DNA of 64,000 bases from Prinia subflava (GCF_021018805.1 NC_086283.1:57737775-57801774); one strand, 5' to 3'. Shown: positions 32,001 through 46,828, counted from the first letter of the stretch. A program made the numbers and translations. Notes: generated by a model from the letters alone, not told the origin.

Positions 32001-35000
32001 TCTGGACTTGCCAAGCGTGTCTTAGCCAAAGACAACTTTTACAAGTCCAGTATCAGTCCACTGTATCAGAGAGCAGCATAAGACCTAGCAGGCAGGAAGC
32101 TGTTAAGCTTTCTGGAAGTACCTGGCTTTTGGCTTCTGGAAGCTGGTTTTACTTTCTCATTGCTACAGACTCTTTCACCTGCACAAATGACAAAGAGACA
32201 TGCTGGTCTAGGGAGGGCATTGCAGCATTCTCTTGAGGTGGAACTAGAGGGCTGTTGGAAGCCCCTGAGCCTGCCCTATGTGGGACATGGTATGAAGCTG
32301 TGGTTTTTGCAAGGAGACTGTGTTGCTATTAAAGGCTTATTTGTCTGTCCCTTGGCGTAGATGGGAGCAGTTGTCTGCCCTTGAGAGAAAGCACCACTCC
32401 TCGCTAGCCCGGGCCTTTGAAACGTCAGCAGAGACAGCGGAGGAATTGCAGCCTCACAGGGATCTGCTGAAGGAAGAGGTTCCTCTGGCGGTGCCAAAGG
32501 TACGCTCACCTTATTCCTAGGCAGCACTTGTGGGAGAGGGGACTGCCGCCCTAGCAAGACCACCCCAAATGCTGCTGCTGGCAGCAAGCTAAGACCGAGA
32601 CTGTGTTGTTGTTGTTGTTGTTCCTCTTGGAAAATGGTGCCCCCCTTGCTTCCAGGTTTGCCGCCCACAGGGGCCATCCCCCAGGGTTCTGGAGAGGCTG
32701 CTCCAGGAGTCCTCTCGCCAAGGGGACACGCTGTCCCAGGTGTGCAGAGAGGAAACGGTGCTGGCACAAGAGAAGGCTGCCCTGGAAGCCCAGCTGCCAG
32801 GCACGGAGCGGAAGCTACGAGGCCTTTCCAAGCAGCTGGTAGAGACCAGGTAAAGGCAGGGAGGAGAATCTGGATGAGGCATTATTGAAGGTCTGTAATT
32901 ACAAAGGTGGTAAGCGTTCTATCAGGATTGATTGCCTCCTGTGTGCTCTCCGGATGTTTCTCTGACAGAGACGTGGAGAGACATGAGAAAAATGAAATAA
33001 TGAGAAAAATACCTGAATGTTATTTTTCTGACAGCTCAGGCTCTCAAAGCTCTTCTTGGGAGCCTGCTTGGGACCCTTTGCACATTCCTATGGCAAATGC
33101 AACTTGGCACTGAATTGAATACCAGGGAAACCATGCAGATGTTTGCTGAAATGGAAGTTTCTATCTGGTTTTGGTTTCTCCTTCAGTGCACGTGAACATC
33201 AATCTTTCCTTGCCAAGTAGTTTACATGGTATTTTCAGAATTCAATGCTCCTATATGTGATTGCTGTGAGTAGGGTGCTGACCCTTTGGTGAAGCTGGAG
33301 GGTCATGCTGAAAATCTTGAGAGTCTTCTGAGCTAACTCTGGTGAAGTATGGTGCAGGACCTAGAGCTGCTTACTAGCAGCAGCAGCAGGGAAAGGTCTT
33401 GTGAATCTTGACAGTGTCTGGGGATTCTTGCTGAGCACTGATGCTTGCGCCCTTGTCCACCCATCGCTGTAACCCGTCAAGGTGCCTTTGTCTGGTCCCA
33501 CTTCCTTTTTAAAAAGTGCGCAGACATTTGTGCACTGCTGGCTTAGTTAGCCCTAAATCAAGGTAGCAAGTGCTCTTGTTCATGAACTTCCAGTAACTGA
33601 AATGGCAAGATATCTGTCCCTCCTCCCAAGCAGTTCTTGTTCAGATGAAAGCCTTGTTCTGGTTTCCTACTCATGCTGCCAGAAGCCGGAGTTTTCATGC
33701 ATAGTTCAGTGCATTCCTTTAGTCCCTTTTACTTAGACAGCGTCTGGAAAACAAAGAACCTCTAGGTAGACAATGAATAGCTTTAAACTTTGACAAGTCA
33801 CCAAGGAACTCACTGTGTTCTGTTGCCCTGCTAAGTGACTTGGAAGTTCTTGATGAACTCAGGGCTGTGAGCAGAGGCTGGGCTTTTGCTCATTGGCCGA
33901 GACTTTGTGGGCACAGCCACCCATGTGGTGGATACGTCCCATGTGGGATACGTCAGGCAACAGCAATTTGAGCTTTGGCTGCTGAGATCAAACTCAGCTG
34001 GGCTTTCTGTCCTGGGCAAGGTCATGAGGAAAGGCTACCCAATCACCTGGTGGCGCCTGCTTTGCTATTTTGAGTGGCAGAAATAGTCTTGCTGTATCTG
34101 AGTTTCCATGTAAGCCATTTTCCATCATCAGGTATAGGGATCTGAAGGTACATCTTACTGGAAAAAGTGCCCCTGGGCGTCAGGAACAATTTCTCTTCAT
34201 CTTCACAACTTGTAGGTCAGTGAAGGAGAGCCTGCAAAGCAGCCTGCAGGCGGCTCAGCGGCGCATCTCGGAGCTGGAGATGGCCAGGAGCTGTCTGGAA
34301 GGCCAAGTTCGCACAGCCACGCAGGCCAAGGAGGTGATACTTGGTGAGAGCCTCGTGCGCTTTGTTTCTGGTGATTGCCCTGCCTAGAGCAATTGCTTTG
34401 TAGCCAGCTCTGTCTGCAGCGCTTCTGAGGAGTGAAGGAGCTGGGCGCAGGTCCCTCCTTGCCTGAAACTGAAAGGGCTTAAGGTCAGTAGAGTGCTCTG
34501 CTTGGGGAGTCTCTGACTTGCCCTTTGCCATCTTTGCAGAGGATGTGAGGGGCCTTGGTCGTGAGCTGCAAGCTGTAAGATCTCTCAGCAAGCAGCAATG
34601 TGAAGAAATGGCCCAACAGCTCCGCAGGATGGAAGAGCAGTACATCAAGGCTCTCAGACTCTGGCAATCTGCTCAGGAAGAAGAAAAAAGGAAGCTCCAG
34701 GAAAACTTGGTAAGAAACAATACGCACCTGAAGTTTTCAGGCTAGCTGGGTGGGCAGGCTTAGCAGAAGAGCAGCCTGAGGATGGGACATGGCTGCAAGC
34801 ATGTGCTGTAGGCTACATGTTGCTGGGCCAGGCAGCAGAGGGCTTCAAGGAATCATACCTGAAGGCCTGTGAAGACGTAGAGGATGGTGCTGGGACAGTA
34901 AATGCAGCTACAGCTTCAGGATGGGCAAAAGTCAAGTTCCCCAGGAGGCTGGGTGGTCACCACCCAAGGCATGGCAGCAAAGGAGCAGGATCTTCCCCAC

Positions 35001-38000
35001 AGCCTCGTGCCATGCAGCCAACTGCTGCTGACCTCGCTGCCAACTGCGGTCCCAGCAGCGGGGTTCCCTGCTTTCTGTCCTTCCACAGTGGACGCACATC
35101 TTCCCTTTGGGCTTGAAACATATGCCACAGGTCCCTGTTGCTGGCCTGTCTTGTGACTAGGGCGTTGGGGTGCTGGCCCCCTCCTTGTCCTGCAGTCCAC
35201 CTGCAGCTTTTCCTTGATCAAAAGGCAGAGGAACTTTGAGAAGAGAGGCTCAGAAAATAGGCCGAAATGCTGAGGAGAGAGGGGCCAGGAAACAGGCAGC
35301 CATCAGAACAGGGAAGGAAGGTGGCATCTCCTTTCCTTTCACTTGCTGACCCTCCTGCTAAGTTTCTGGTTAAGACAGGAGTGCTGGAGGGCACAAAGAC
35401 AGTACTGTGAACTCTTCAGGTCGGGGGTTGTGGAAGGGATGAGGCTTCCATTTTTTTCTTTGGAGAGCATAGCTGGGACTTCATCTGGATATGTCTCTTC
35501 CCCTCGGCAGGAGAGACAGCTGGAACAACAGCGTTTGGAGGCGCAGCAGCAGCTGGAGGAACAGGCAAACCTCGTGGCAGAGGTACAGGGGGAGCAGGAG
35601 AAAAGGCTGCTTGACATGAAGCAGGAAGCTGTCATCATAGAAGCAGAATAAGCAATCATACGAAACAGAGCCAGTCAAAAGGCAAAGAGTGTGAAAAGAG
35701 AGTTTGTGTGTTGTATTGGACTCCTGTGAGCTCCTTAATGGCTCTGCTTCTCTGCACAATGTCTGTCTGGGTGGGATTGTGTCTTAGCTAGGCCTTGGTA
35801 AACTCAAGAATGAGAACAGAATACTCTTGGAGAGCACGAGCACATCAATGTTGCTTGCCACACAAGTGGTGTGTGGGAAGTTTAACGCGGTCTTCTCTTC
35901 CTTTCTGTGCAGCTCCAGCATCAGAAGGCTGCTGTCTTAACCAGAATGCACCAGATGGAGAGCAAGCTAATCCAAAGCCAGCAGCAAGTCAAGCAGCTGA
36001 GGCTGGAGCTGAGTAAGGAGCGGGAGAATGGGCAGGTGAGCCTGACCAGCCAGGTAGCAGAGGGAAGGGCAGGAATGGCGCCATGGACTATAGATCTCAG
36101 GCGAGGGAAGGCAAGGACTACTGCAGGCACTGGATGCACAGAGGCAGGTGCTAGTAAGATTTTTCCTGACACAATATCAAGGACAAGCTACAGCAAGCTC
36201 AGAGGGAGATGAAGGCAATGGAGAAGAGACACAAAGAAGAAATGGAAAGGATGCGCAGGATCCAGCTGCAGTACAGGCTGTGTGAACAAAAGCAGGTGAG
36301 TGGAAGAGCAGTAGGCACTGCACTCATGCAACAAGGGGTCTCTCCTCTTCTCACCTTTCCCCTGCACAGCAGCAGGTAGATGGAGGCAATACTCTGTGTT
36401 CTCCACGGCAGCTGGTCACAAGGACTCTTACTGGGCCACTGAATCTCAGCGGCTGCCGTGGGCAGCAGGGCTAATGCTTTGGCCAGTGGGCCGGCAATGC
36501 TGTGAATGTATTTCTGCTGTCCACAAAGTGCTGGCTTTGTATTTTGAGAGGTCTGTTCAGGTGAACGTGGTGACCCACACAGATTCCGAACAAGTTGTCC
36601 CTGTCCATGGTGAATGCAGTGCTGAGAAGAGGGTGAAATTTCAAGTTGCTTTTTCCCTTTCACAGTCTCTACTATGGCTGGCTGTGCCAAGCTGTAGTCT
36701 CTGACTGCTTGTTTGGGTTGGATTTGAGGTGGAAGAGTTGACAGCTCAGCTTGCAGCCTTACACCAGTGTTGTTCCAAAGGGCTTCCCTTTGAAATGGGC
36801 TGTCTGGGGAATCTCTGCCAGCCACCTTTCTGACACAAATTAATTTCTTGTCCCAGATGGACACAGGCTCTGCAGCAGCGTCCTCCAAAGAAGGAGTCTC
36901 CCCTCTGCAGCCTGAAAACTCGAGCATGGACAGTTCATGCTGGTCAAGCCAGGAGAGAGAGAAGCAATGCCTGAAGATGCTGAGTACGTCCTGTGGATTT
37001 CCTGTGCAATGGAGCAGTGTGTTGTGTGTGTGCCTCAGCATCAGCTGTACCACATCTTCCTCCTCACCCCAGTGTCACATCGACATTCTGGACTCCCTAC
37101 AGAAGCCATTGTTGTGCTTGGATGCAGCCGGGGAGCTCGTGGGGCATTCCTTTTGCCTCTGAGGGCAGCTGGGAGTGGGTGGGCTTTGCCTGAGCTTCCC
37201 TGTGCGGGAAAGGCAAAAGCAGGGATTGTTTCCCAAACCACAGAAGGCTGTGACCTAGCAAATGACCCAGTGAACACAGTGTGTGTGCTAGTGTGGCCAA
37301 AGTGATCAGCACAGTTGGCTTCCTGGATTCCCTTTAGACTCCTGACTTGTCACTGGTCCTTGGAGACCAAATCCTTCTGAGAAGTTGATTGGCTGTGGGG
37401 CTGGTTTCATACTGGGGTTGTTTTTAGGACTGGTATTACTTCTACGATTCCTTCTTGGTTGTGATGAGAATTCTACAGTTTGGTTAACCCAACCTCCTTG
37501 AAAAGAACATCAGGTACATCTTGAAAAGTCACATCAATGTGGCACGGTCAGACAAAACTGCCCTGCAGGCAATTCTCAGGAGGAAGCCTGCAGCCCCTCT
37601 GCAGCACATTCCTCCAGTACGGGGCACTTTGTCACGGTTAATGCCCAGCCAGTGAATACTCTTGGAATACTAAGCATCGGCCTCAATACTCTAGGAAAGC
37701 ACACCAAGGCCTTGGCGACTCTGCAGTAAAACTCAGCTGGTTCTTTTAACTGGCAAGGGCTGGCAGTGCAGGGCTGTCAGAGAATAACCGGTGAGGTAAA
37801 GAGAGCCTGCTTTACTCAGTGTCTGCCATCAACTCTTGGGACAGAGGGTGGATTGATCTACTCCTCCGTGGGTCTGAACTCTGAGACAACCATCTTCTGT
37901 CTCGAGTGGTGTCAACAAGCTTGTGATGGAGCTCGGTCTGGCTGTGGCTTCTTCACAGTGGTTGTCAGTGGCCATTCATGGGCTTTGCCAAGCTTTTAGT

Positions 38001-41000
38001 CATACCTGCCCTGCCGCTGACGGCTGATGTGTCTGCAGAGGCTGGAGCCTTCCTTAGCTGGGAGGTTTCAGCTGCCGCCACGGTGCTGCAGCTTTGCCTG
38101 GACTCGTGAAAGGATCAGCACCTCCTTTGGGCAGCTGTGTGTGTCACGGCAGCGCCTGAGGAGCGGCGCTGTCCTTGTGACCCGTCTCGGCCGTGCCTGT
38201 TTGGGAAGATGGGGCACGTGGGCCGTGTTCAGGAGGCCGAGCCCAGTGCTGGTGCCTGCTGCCCCCCAGGCTGAAGACAAGGAGTTGTAGTTCTTCACTA
38301 AATGGGAATGGGCAAAGTCATCTTTGGAACTTAGGCTGCTCATAAAGGAAGAGAGTCCTAATTCTTACAGCCATTGTTCTTGGTGATGGCATGAGCTGCT
38401 GTTCTCTAAAACTGGCAAGGCATTCTTTAGGCAAACTGCTGGGAGGTAGAGAAGTGCCCTCCTCTCCTGGAATTCACTTTGCAATATTCTTTCTGCTCTG
38501 CAAAAAGCAGCTGTTGATAAAAATTCACCCCAGATCCCAGGGGGCATTTAAACTCTGAAAGTATGAAACCTTTTGTGGAATCTCACAAGAGAGTGTTTCT
38601 CCCCAAGAAAAGGAAGGGTCATGATTTTTCAGCCCTCCTTCCCTTTGTAGATTGCAATCACTTGCCTTGGTGCCTGTTCCTTTCTGATCTCTGTGTGCTC
38701 TGAAGGTTTCTCCCTGGGCTTAGTTTGCTCTCAAGGTAAACCTGCAAAGGAGTATGGAGAATCAGACTGTGTGCAGGCCGTGTGTGTTTCAGAGCTGCCT
38801 GGCTTGCTGGGGCTGCTGCTGTTGTTGTTCTTGTTGATGTCACTGTAAGGCAACCGACCATGAATTGCTCAGAGCCTCACAGAGTGGAGCTGAGTTTCAG
38901 AGCTCCTAGAAGTCAGTCTCTCTCTTTTGAAGTTTGCTTCTTGCATTTTGTTTCTTTCAGGGAGCATTGTGAGCATGGCAGATCCAGCAGAGAAATACAC
39001 TGGCTGGCAACATATTGGCAGTGGGTGAGTGCAGCCACACTTCCTTCTACACAACTATGGGCCAGGTATTTTGGTGGTGCAGTATCAAGTGGGAAGTCAG
39101 GCAAGCTGCAAGCATCTTCAGAGCCCGGCTTTAGATTGTCCCTGTCTCAGTACTGATCACATGGCATCATCAAAGATAACTGGATGGTGCCAAAGTCTTG
39201 CCTGCTTTAGGGAGCAGCACCTGGAAGCCCTCCTGTCCCTCAAGCGTGTGGCACCAGTTTGCTTGTTTTCCTAGGAAACTTGGTTTTGTATGAGTCAAAG
39301 TAAGATGGCCACACTAAGGAAGGAAGCAAAACCTGAGAGAGAGCTTCCCTCCTGATAGCTGTCAGATAACAGCTGTTTTCTTTCCAAAATCTTGCTGAAA
39401 ACAATATTCAGGGGTCAGGACACTAAGAAGGGCTGTGTGGTGTTGCCTGAGTTTAACGGATAGAATCAAGAGAGAGGTGAGAAGGCCCAACAGGCCTACG
39501 TGTTTCATTGCCTGGAAAGGCACGCCACACGCACAGACACAGAAAGGAAAAGGCAAAGAAAACCCCCACATCCATATTCTAGTGTGTACTTTGGAGATTT
39601 GTAGCAGCCCTTTTTTTTCCTGTTGGACGCCTCTTTTCTCTTGCACACGCTGCACGGCAGAGGGCTGCTGGGCTGCTGTGCCATTGGCTGAAGAGTAGAT
39701 GACCTCTGGTGTTTTAGAGATGCTTCAGGCAGCAGAGAGCTCCCTCCTGGGCTGCCTTTTGCTTCTCAGCACTGAACAGCTTCTCTGTTCTCACCGCTGT
39801 CTTTTTTGTAGGGCTTTTGGCACCGTTTCTAAGGCCTTGAATGCTGCCAGGGGACAACAGGTAAGTGCCAACAGCCCATGCAGATTTTGCATCTCATTTC
39901 CCCTGGGATGGGATCTGTGGCCAGAGCTTTGGGCCGCCTGTCTTTGCTACAAAGGCTGTCCCGCAGAAGCAGGCTGCAAAATGCATCTTGGACAGGCTTT
40001 GTCCTTCTTACCTAGCTGAATGGATGCAAGGACAGCAGTGGTGTTTTTCTGAGGACACACTGGCTTGGATTTACTGGCTAAATATGCATAGATTAGCTGA
40101 TGGCAACAGCCCTCATTTTTGGACCAATTCCTCTTAAGCCCAGGTTCAGACACAGATAGGATTTCCCATTGTTTTCCATCACGTGGTGCAGTTTGAAAAT
40201 ATAATGCAAGACCTAAAGAAGGAAAGATCTCGTCTGGAGTGCAGTTTGGCATTTCAGTCCTAGGTAACCTGGTACACACCCCCACACATATACATACACA
40301 CACACACAGACAAAGACATCAGTGTGAAGAAGTTGATGAAGAGCTTTGAATAATACAACCTTGTGTTGGTCCTGTGTCAGTGACATGCCATTACAGAGCT
40401 GCTGCTTGTACTGAACAGACACGATGGTGTGTCTTGGAGAGTCCCACTGTTCTTTGGGGCTAAAAGTTCAGAGTCCTGAATTCTCATTGGTGGCTCTCAG
40501 CAAATACTACTCCATTGTCCTGGAGTAGTTCCTGATCCACCTGCAGTGCTGCGCTCAAGAACTGCACTTGGAGGCACTGCACTACAAGGCATTCTGTAAG
40601 CCCTAAAGCCCATTTCAACCTGGTGTGTATCCATAATGTACCACAGAAAGGATTCTTCGTTTTTAAACCCACTACATAATTACAAGTCTAGAGCGTGGTG
40701 AAGAACGTTCTTCAGAGATGCAAAATCCAAACTGAAGAAGTTGGGATGTGCTAGAATTGCAACTTTGCTTTGAGTCGCCTTGGAGTTCTTTTCTGGACAG
40801 CATTTTCTCCCTAATGTCTGTCTGTATTTACTTTGGCGCACAGTCAAGAATGGCAGCAGTTTCTGAAGTGCTGGTCAAAGCCCCTAGAAATGCTAACGTG
40901 TTATCTGCGGTTTCAATTTCTTTTCACAGCAGCAACATTGCTTTTGGCTAGCAAAAGGTGTGTAAGCGATAAACAAAGTCTATTTGAGAAGTCTGTGGGT

Positions 41001-44000
41001 GCAGAGAGTGTTGTTAGCATTTTGTGGTTGATGGTTTGGATTCCCTTTTTACCCAGGTGACAAGGCATCCAGGCTCATGAGCGCACGGGAGAAAGAGGCT
41101 CATGTAATGTGTGCTCCTAACAGCTTTCAACATCATTGTAGGTGGCCATAAAAGAACTTAATCTCCAGCACCAGGGTGTCGAGGAAGTGTTAAAAGAAAT
41201 CCTGGTCTTGAAAGAAAAAAGACACCCCAATATTGTCACCTACCTACAAAGGTAAATAGTTCTGGTGTTGTTCTGGGAATGTTCGTTTGCATACATGCAA
41301 GGCACAGATTGCAAAGCTCTTTCCTCACTGGCTGAAAAGCGATCTTTCTATTGCAGCAATCCACTCCTGTAAGAGACGTGGGAGGAGATTGCATTTTGTC
41401 CCCAGGAATGGTTCCTGGCATAAAGAGCTTGGAGACTGTTCTTAGAAATCTGGCTCTCTTACTAAGCCAGCAGCCTGTATGTTCACTGGCTGCATGTTCT
41501 TTTGCTGTTTTGGGGCATGAATTTTTCCAAGTGTCAGAGGAGAAGTGCTGGCAAAGCATCACAGCAATGATTTGCCTTGCCATGTTCCCACTCTTTTCCA
41601 TTGCTATGCATGCCAAAAGACTAGACTAGGAGACACAGAATTTGCCAGGTTTGAAATTGGTTTTCCTGTTTTTGACTGTTCTTTATTCAAGAATTCCCAA
41701 AGGGTGTCCGCAGTGCTGCACACCCACTTGCCCAAGGCAAAAGCTCTGAACACTTGTGTCTCCTTGTTGCTGGAATTAAGGGTGCAATTTGTGTATGAAG
41801 ATGATGAAGCAGCTGCTGGGATGTGTCTGCTTCCAGATTTATCTTTGCCTCCCAAAACAGCCTTTTTTGCCTGCTTGCCACCTGAACCATCTCCTTTTTT
41901 GTGGACGTGTCTTCCCCATTTAGACAGCACAGATTGCAAGCACTGGATAGCCTAGGTGGAGCGTGTCTTCATTTCATTCCATCTTCATTTAGCAGTGACC
42001 TGGAAGCAAAACTCAACTGTAGGCTTTTCTTCCGTACGGCAATTTAGCTTTGCACATTCAGCTCCACGCTGTTGTTTTCCTCTTCCAGCTACCTTGTCAA
42101 TGGGGCTGTCCTGCTGGTGCTGGAGTACATGGACGGAGGCTCTTTAGCTGAGGTTGTCAGAAAGAAAAGGATGGATGTAGGACACATAGCAACAGTCTGT
42201 CGCGAGGTAAGGAATCCTGCTTGTGCTTGGGATGGCTTGGATGGGCTTGTCCTTTGAAAGCTTTGCTGAGTGATTCCATGTTCAGAGCTTTTTTTCTGTC
42301 TTGCTCTTATGCTTCAGAGAAGCAAGAGCATCTGGACGGAACTGTCTGCCAGTGTCCCTGCCCTTACTATAGTCTGTTCTTTACGCTTCTCTACCATTGT
42401 TGAACTCTCTGTCTCCTTTTCCTTTGTATTTTCTCTTCTGTGCTTTGCCTCTCCAAGCCTTTGCCCACAATCTTTCTGCACTGACTTCTTTGCCTGTAAA
42501 TGCAAAGGTGTCCGAGTTTGAGACCAACGGCAAAGCCAAAGGGAGACTCATCTCTCACAGGTCTCAGCTTCAAGGGATGGCATGGCACCCCCATGGTGCT
42601 TGCTGCTGAAAACTGACTCATCAGCTACTTCCAAATCTGCTGTGGAGGCAGCCATCGGACGCTTGTCCTCCAGTCTCCCGCCTGACAGTGATCCCCTTGG
42701 TACCTAAGGCAGGGACTTTTCCTCTTTTGGAAAACCCTCCTTTGTCCTTGGGATGGGGAGAACATATCCACCGGAGCAGCAGTATTGTGACTGGCTTTGC
42801 AGGGGACAGACTCCTGCAACGACTGATGTTTGCCCCTCAGAAACAAAGATGCCTTCCCTTGGAAAGATCCTGCTCTCCTGGGGTTGCAGCAGCAAGCTCT
42901 TCCTCTTGCCAGCACTCAGTGTTCCTGTGGGATCCGTGAATCTTCATGAGCAGTTTCCTTTTGTGTGTGATGAATTCAGATCAGGCTAACTTTTGGCCTC
43001 CTGTTTCTTTTTTCTCTCTCAGTGCCTGCAAGGCCTGGCTTTCCTTCATGCCAACCAGGTGATCCACAGGGACATCAAAAGTGCCAACATCCTTCTGAGC
43101 CGGGATGGCGCCGTCAAGTTGGGTGAGTGTTCTTGGTCAGGCGCAGCACTCCGGGGAGGAGCTGGGCTGGGGCTGCTTTTGTTTGGCTGCCAGGTGCCAG
43201 CTGCTGAGAGTGCACGGAGCACTGCTGCGAGCTCAGGGTGCGGCTGGAAGGTGCTGAGTGGGGCTGAGAGGCACAAGGTGTCAAGAGTAACTTTGGTTTG
43301 TGTGTGCTCCTTCCAAAGGGAGAGAGTTACAGTGTAAACCTTCATGTGAATGAGGAAAAGCCAAGGTGGGAATTGTGGCAGGTTTGTTAAGGGGACAACT
43401 CTCAATTTTCTTGGCTGCAGTCCTGAGGAAAGAGAGCACAGCTGCTTTTCCAGCAAGATTGAGCACTGCATTGTGAGACTTGGAGTGAGAAACCCTTTTC
43501 CTTGGTTTCCTCTTTGAAGCAGTGTTTGTTTTTCTCCTCAGCTGATTTTGGCCTCTGTACTTGGCTCACCCCTGAGCACAGTAAACGGAAGTCCGTGGTC
43601 GGCACCCCTCGCTGGATGGCACCCGAGGTGGTGAGAGGAGAGCCATACGGCCCCAAAGTGGACATCTGGTCCCTTGGCATCGTGGGAATACACATGGCCA
43701 AAAGAGAGACTCCTTACATTCGTCTAAACAGTGCCAGGGTAAGGTGCAAGTACGCTCAGGTACCGGTGTCCTTCTGGTCTGTCTCCATTAGACAAAATCC
43801 CATGCCCACAGCTTCAACTGGTTCCACCAAGGCCCACTTTGAAAAAAGGTCCCTGGGGCTCTCATGAGCTGTCAAGGCAAGGCCTCTTGCAGGTTGCAAT
43901 AACTGGGGCTGCACCAGAGCCTTTTGTCTTTTGGGAGAGCAGGCTCATCTCTAATGGTCTGCTAGGCAAAAAATTGCCACTGCAGACTGGAGCTTGAAAT

Positions 44001-45641
44001 ACGGCGTCTAGGTGAGCACTTAAGGATATGGAAGAAACAGGAAGGCTCTCATGTTTCCTTTCCTTCAGGCTATGTATCTGATAAGCACGCAGGGGGCACC
44101 AGATGTGCACACGCTCAGGCTGCCCGCTGCCTTGCGTGACTTTCTGGGCTGCTGCCTGCAGATGGATGTGGACAGGCGAGGCTCTGCCAAGGAACTTCTG
44201 CAGGTACGATGCAAAGCGGCTGCAGGCCCACCAGCTCTTCCCTCGCACAAACTCCAGGACATCAGATGGGCCCCCTGTAGTGATCTCTGCTCTGGGTGCT
44301 TTTCAAATGGAAACCAAGTGGGATCCAAGACTGACTGAGGTTAGATGGGACCAGTGAAGGTCATCTAGTCCAAACTGCCTGCCACTGGCAAGGACATGCT
44401 CAAGGAGATCAGGTTGCTCAGAGCCCCATCCAACCTGACCTTGAATGTTGCCAGGGGTGGAGCACCTGCCAGCTCTCTGGGCAGCCTGTGCCCCTGTTTC
44501 AGCACTCCCCTGGAAAACAGTTTCCACCTTCAGAGCCAATCTGAATCCACTCTCTTTGAGCTTAAAAGCAGTCCCCTTTGTCCTCTTGCAATTGGCCCTG
44601 CTAACAGATGTGTCCCTATCTTTCTTCTAAGCCCCTTCCAAGATTGAAAGGTCTCCTTGGGGCTTGCCCTTCTGCAGGCTAAACAAGCCCAAGTGTCTTA
44701 GGTAATCCTCAGAGGAGAGCTCGCAACTTGTGGTCATTTCTGAGGCCCCCTTTTGCTCTTGGCTGCTGTGTTCAGGTTTAGCTGCTAGCCAAGGCAGTGA
44801 ACTATTGCAGTGCTGGGGGTGGAGGCCTGCAGTGGGGCTTGAAGAACTCAAGGAAAGCAGTCCCTGCCAAGCGGTTCTACACTGGTCTGTGGCAAGGCAA
44901 GGGCTGTGTGGAGCTGCCTGTGAGCCTCAGAGCGCACCCAGCTTGTCCCTCCTGGCCCACTCTTAGAGGTTCCTGCCAGCCAAACAGGGACAGCTGAGCA
45001 GGATTTGTGCCAGCCCCATGTGCTGCCTGGCCCGGTCAAGTAGATGAGAACCTCTGCGGCTTTGCTGCCAGGTTTTGTGGCAGACAGGGAGCTGGTGAGT
45101 GGGCCACTTCCTTGGCTGTCCCAGCTGTGAAGGAAGATGCCAGCCAGCACAGGAGGGGAAGGGCATGCCAAGGAAGACATTGCTCTGCCTGCAAGCCAGA
45201 GCTGAGTCCATCTGCGCTCTGCCGTTTGTGTCTGTCTGTGTTTCTGGGTGCTAGAGGAATCCAGCTTGACCCTGATAGAAGCTCAGTTTGGAAAAGGATG
45301 CTTTCCTTTCTCCTTTGGCTCTTTACTTTCAATTTCTTTTGTTTTTTCCCTTTGGACAGCATCCATTTCTCAAATTAGCGGAGCCTCTCTTCAGCCTCTT
45401 CTGGCAGCCTGATTGCTGTCATCCCTGCAGCAAAGTAGTGCAGGCAGCACAAGGACACCTCATGAGTTGGAGAAAAGAGCCTCTGAGGACAGGAAGAAAT
45501 CTTGAGGAGAGAGGGGCCAGGAAACAGGCAGCCATCAGAGCGGGAAAGGAAAGGTGGCATCTCCTTTTCTCCCACTTGCTCATCCTCCTTCTAAATTTCT
45601 GCTTAGGACAGCATTGCTGGGGGTCACAAAGTCACTATTAA
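29059..45641 (+). CDS. Chimeric coiled-coil / PAK-like Ser/Thr kinase gene, copy 2 (20 coding exons, 820 aa)
   Basis: The exons are 29059-29134, 29919-29956, 30397-30519, 31316-31419, 32361-32499, 32656-32849, 34216-34343, 34540-34709, 35511-35582, 35913-36035, 36182-36295, 36857-36983, 38961-39024, 39812-39860, 41142-41251, 42089-42206, 43023-43122, 43542-43738, 44069-44203 and 45360-45641. The frame is intact under the same model as copy 1. The only coding difference noticed from copy 1 is in exon 7, where ACG becomes ATG at 34281 (Thr247Met), a CpG transition in the coiled-coil part. Intron 17 lacks 8 bp close to the donor side, about 76 bp past exon 17, which should not affect splicing. 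The exon 9 donor problem and the TAA at 35649-35651 are the same. All catalytic motifs are retained, so both copies could encode active enzyme. Confidence 0.8.
44339..44704 (-). mobile_element. CR1-type LINE fragment in intron 19 (unit 2)
   Basis: The counterpart of 18935-19300 with the same truncation points, in intron 19 of gene copy 2. Confidence 0.85.
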
Positions 45642-46177
45642 TGTCACTACTGTGGTCTCACACAGACATTTTGGACTCCTTACAGAAGCCGTTGTTGTGC
45701 AGCCAGGGAGCTCCTGGGGCATTCCTTTTGCCTCTGAGGGCAGCTGGGAGTGGGTGAGCTTTGCCTGAGCTTCCCTGTGCAGGAAAGGCAAAAGCAGGGA
45801 TGATTTCCCAAACCACAGAAGGCTGTGACCTAGCAAATGACCCAGTGAACACAGTGTGTGTGCTAGTGTGGCCAAAGTGATCAGCACAGTTGGCTTCCTG
45901 GATTCCCTTTCAAATTCTCCAGCCATTGGAGACAAAATCCTTCAGAGAAATTGGCTGTGGGGCTGCTTTCATACTGGTGTTGTTTTTATGATTGGTAGTA
46001 CTTGTACTATTCCTTCTACAGATCACATGGGCCCCTGCCATGTAAGTCTCCACTCCAGGTGCTTTTCAAATTAAAACAAAGGAAAGCTGCAGTGAAGCAA
46101 TTGAGGAAGAGGAGATGACCAGGAGCAGTTCGGGATTTCCTTCTCCAATGCCAGCTTGGAGATGGACTCAGAATAAA
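45642..46177 (+). terminator. 3' untranslated region and candidate poly(A) signal, gene copy 2
   Basis: Equivalent to 20238-20773, with AATAAA at 46172-46177. One CpG-site difference was noticed (CCGGTG in copy 1, CCAGTG in copy 2, near 45843). Confidence 0.45.
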
Positions 46178-46238
46178 AATCCTAGAAACCCCCAAGCTCT
46201 GTTGGAGGGGTTTGGATTGCCCCCTTGGTCACCTTATC

Positions 46239-46769
46239 TGTTGCGGTGTGCGTTTCCCAGGATGCGCACGCCAGCATTGGGGTGCGTCACATTTCCCCCC
46301 GGGGAGACTCTTTCTCCCCGCTCAGGAACTCCAATGGTCTCAGCGGTTGCTTTTGGGGTGCAGAGATGAAGCAGAGGCGAGACGGGTCTTGGGGTAAACT
46401 GAGGAGATTTATTAAAGGTACAACTGAAGAATAAAAACTAAAAGCTGAACCCCAAGGACCGGGAGCACATGTCTTGCCGTGGATTTTATAGACAGGGCAA
46501 TACAAAGCAAACAACCAATGAGAATGCACTCAGGGAGGAGTCCAAGGCAGAGATACAGAACTAAATCCAATGGGAATAGCAAAAGCAGTGTAACGATACA
46601 AAACAGCAAATGATATATTGAGCGAGGGAAGATTGGCAAGGAAAATTCTAACAACAGAGGCAGGGATACAGAGAATTGACACACAATGGCATGTATAATT
46701 TAAATCATAACACACAAATGAAATAGAAAGCTAGCCTGAAAACTCAAAGCAAAAACCCACACCACAACA
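46239..46769 (-). mobile_element. Minus-strand retroviral LTR (unit 2)
   Basis: Same element and same boundaries as 20835-21365, carried in unit 2 downstream of gene copy 2. Confidence 0.75.
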
Positions 46770-46828
46770 CATCATTGCAGCATGTTTTGCCTAACAAACT
46801 AGAACAAGCTAAACTGAGTCACTCCTTT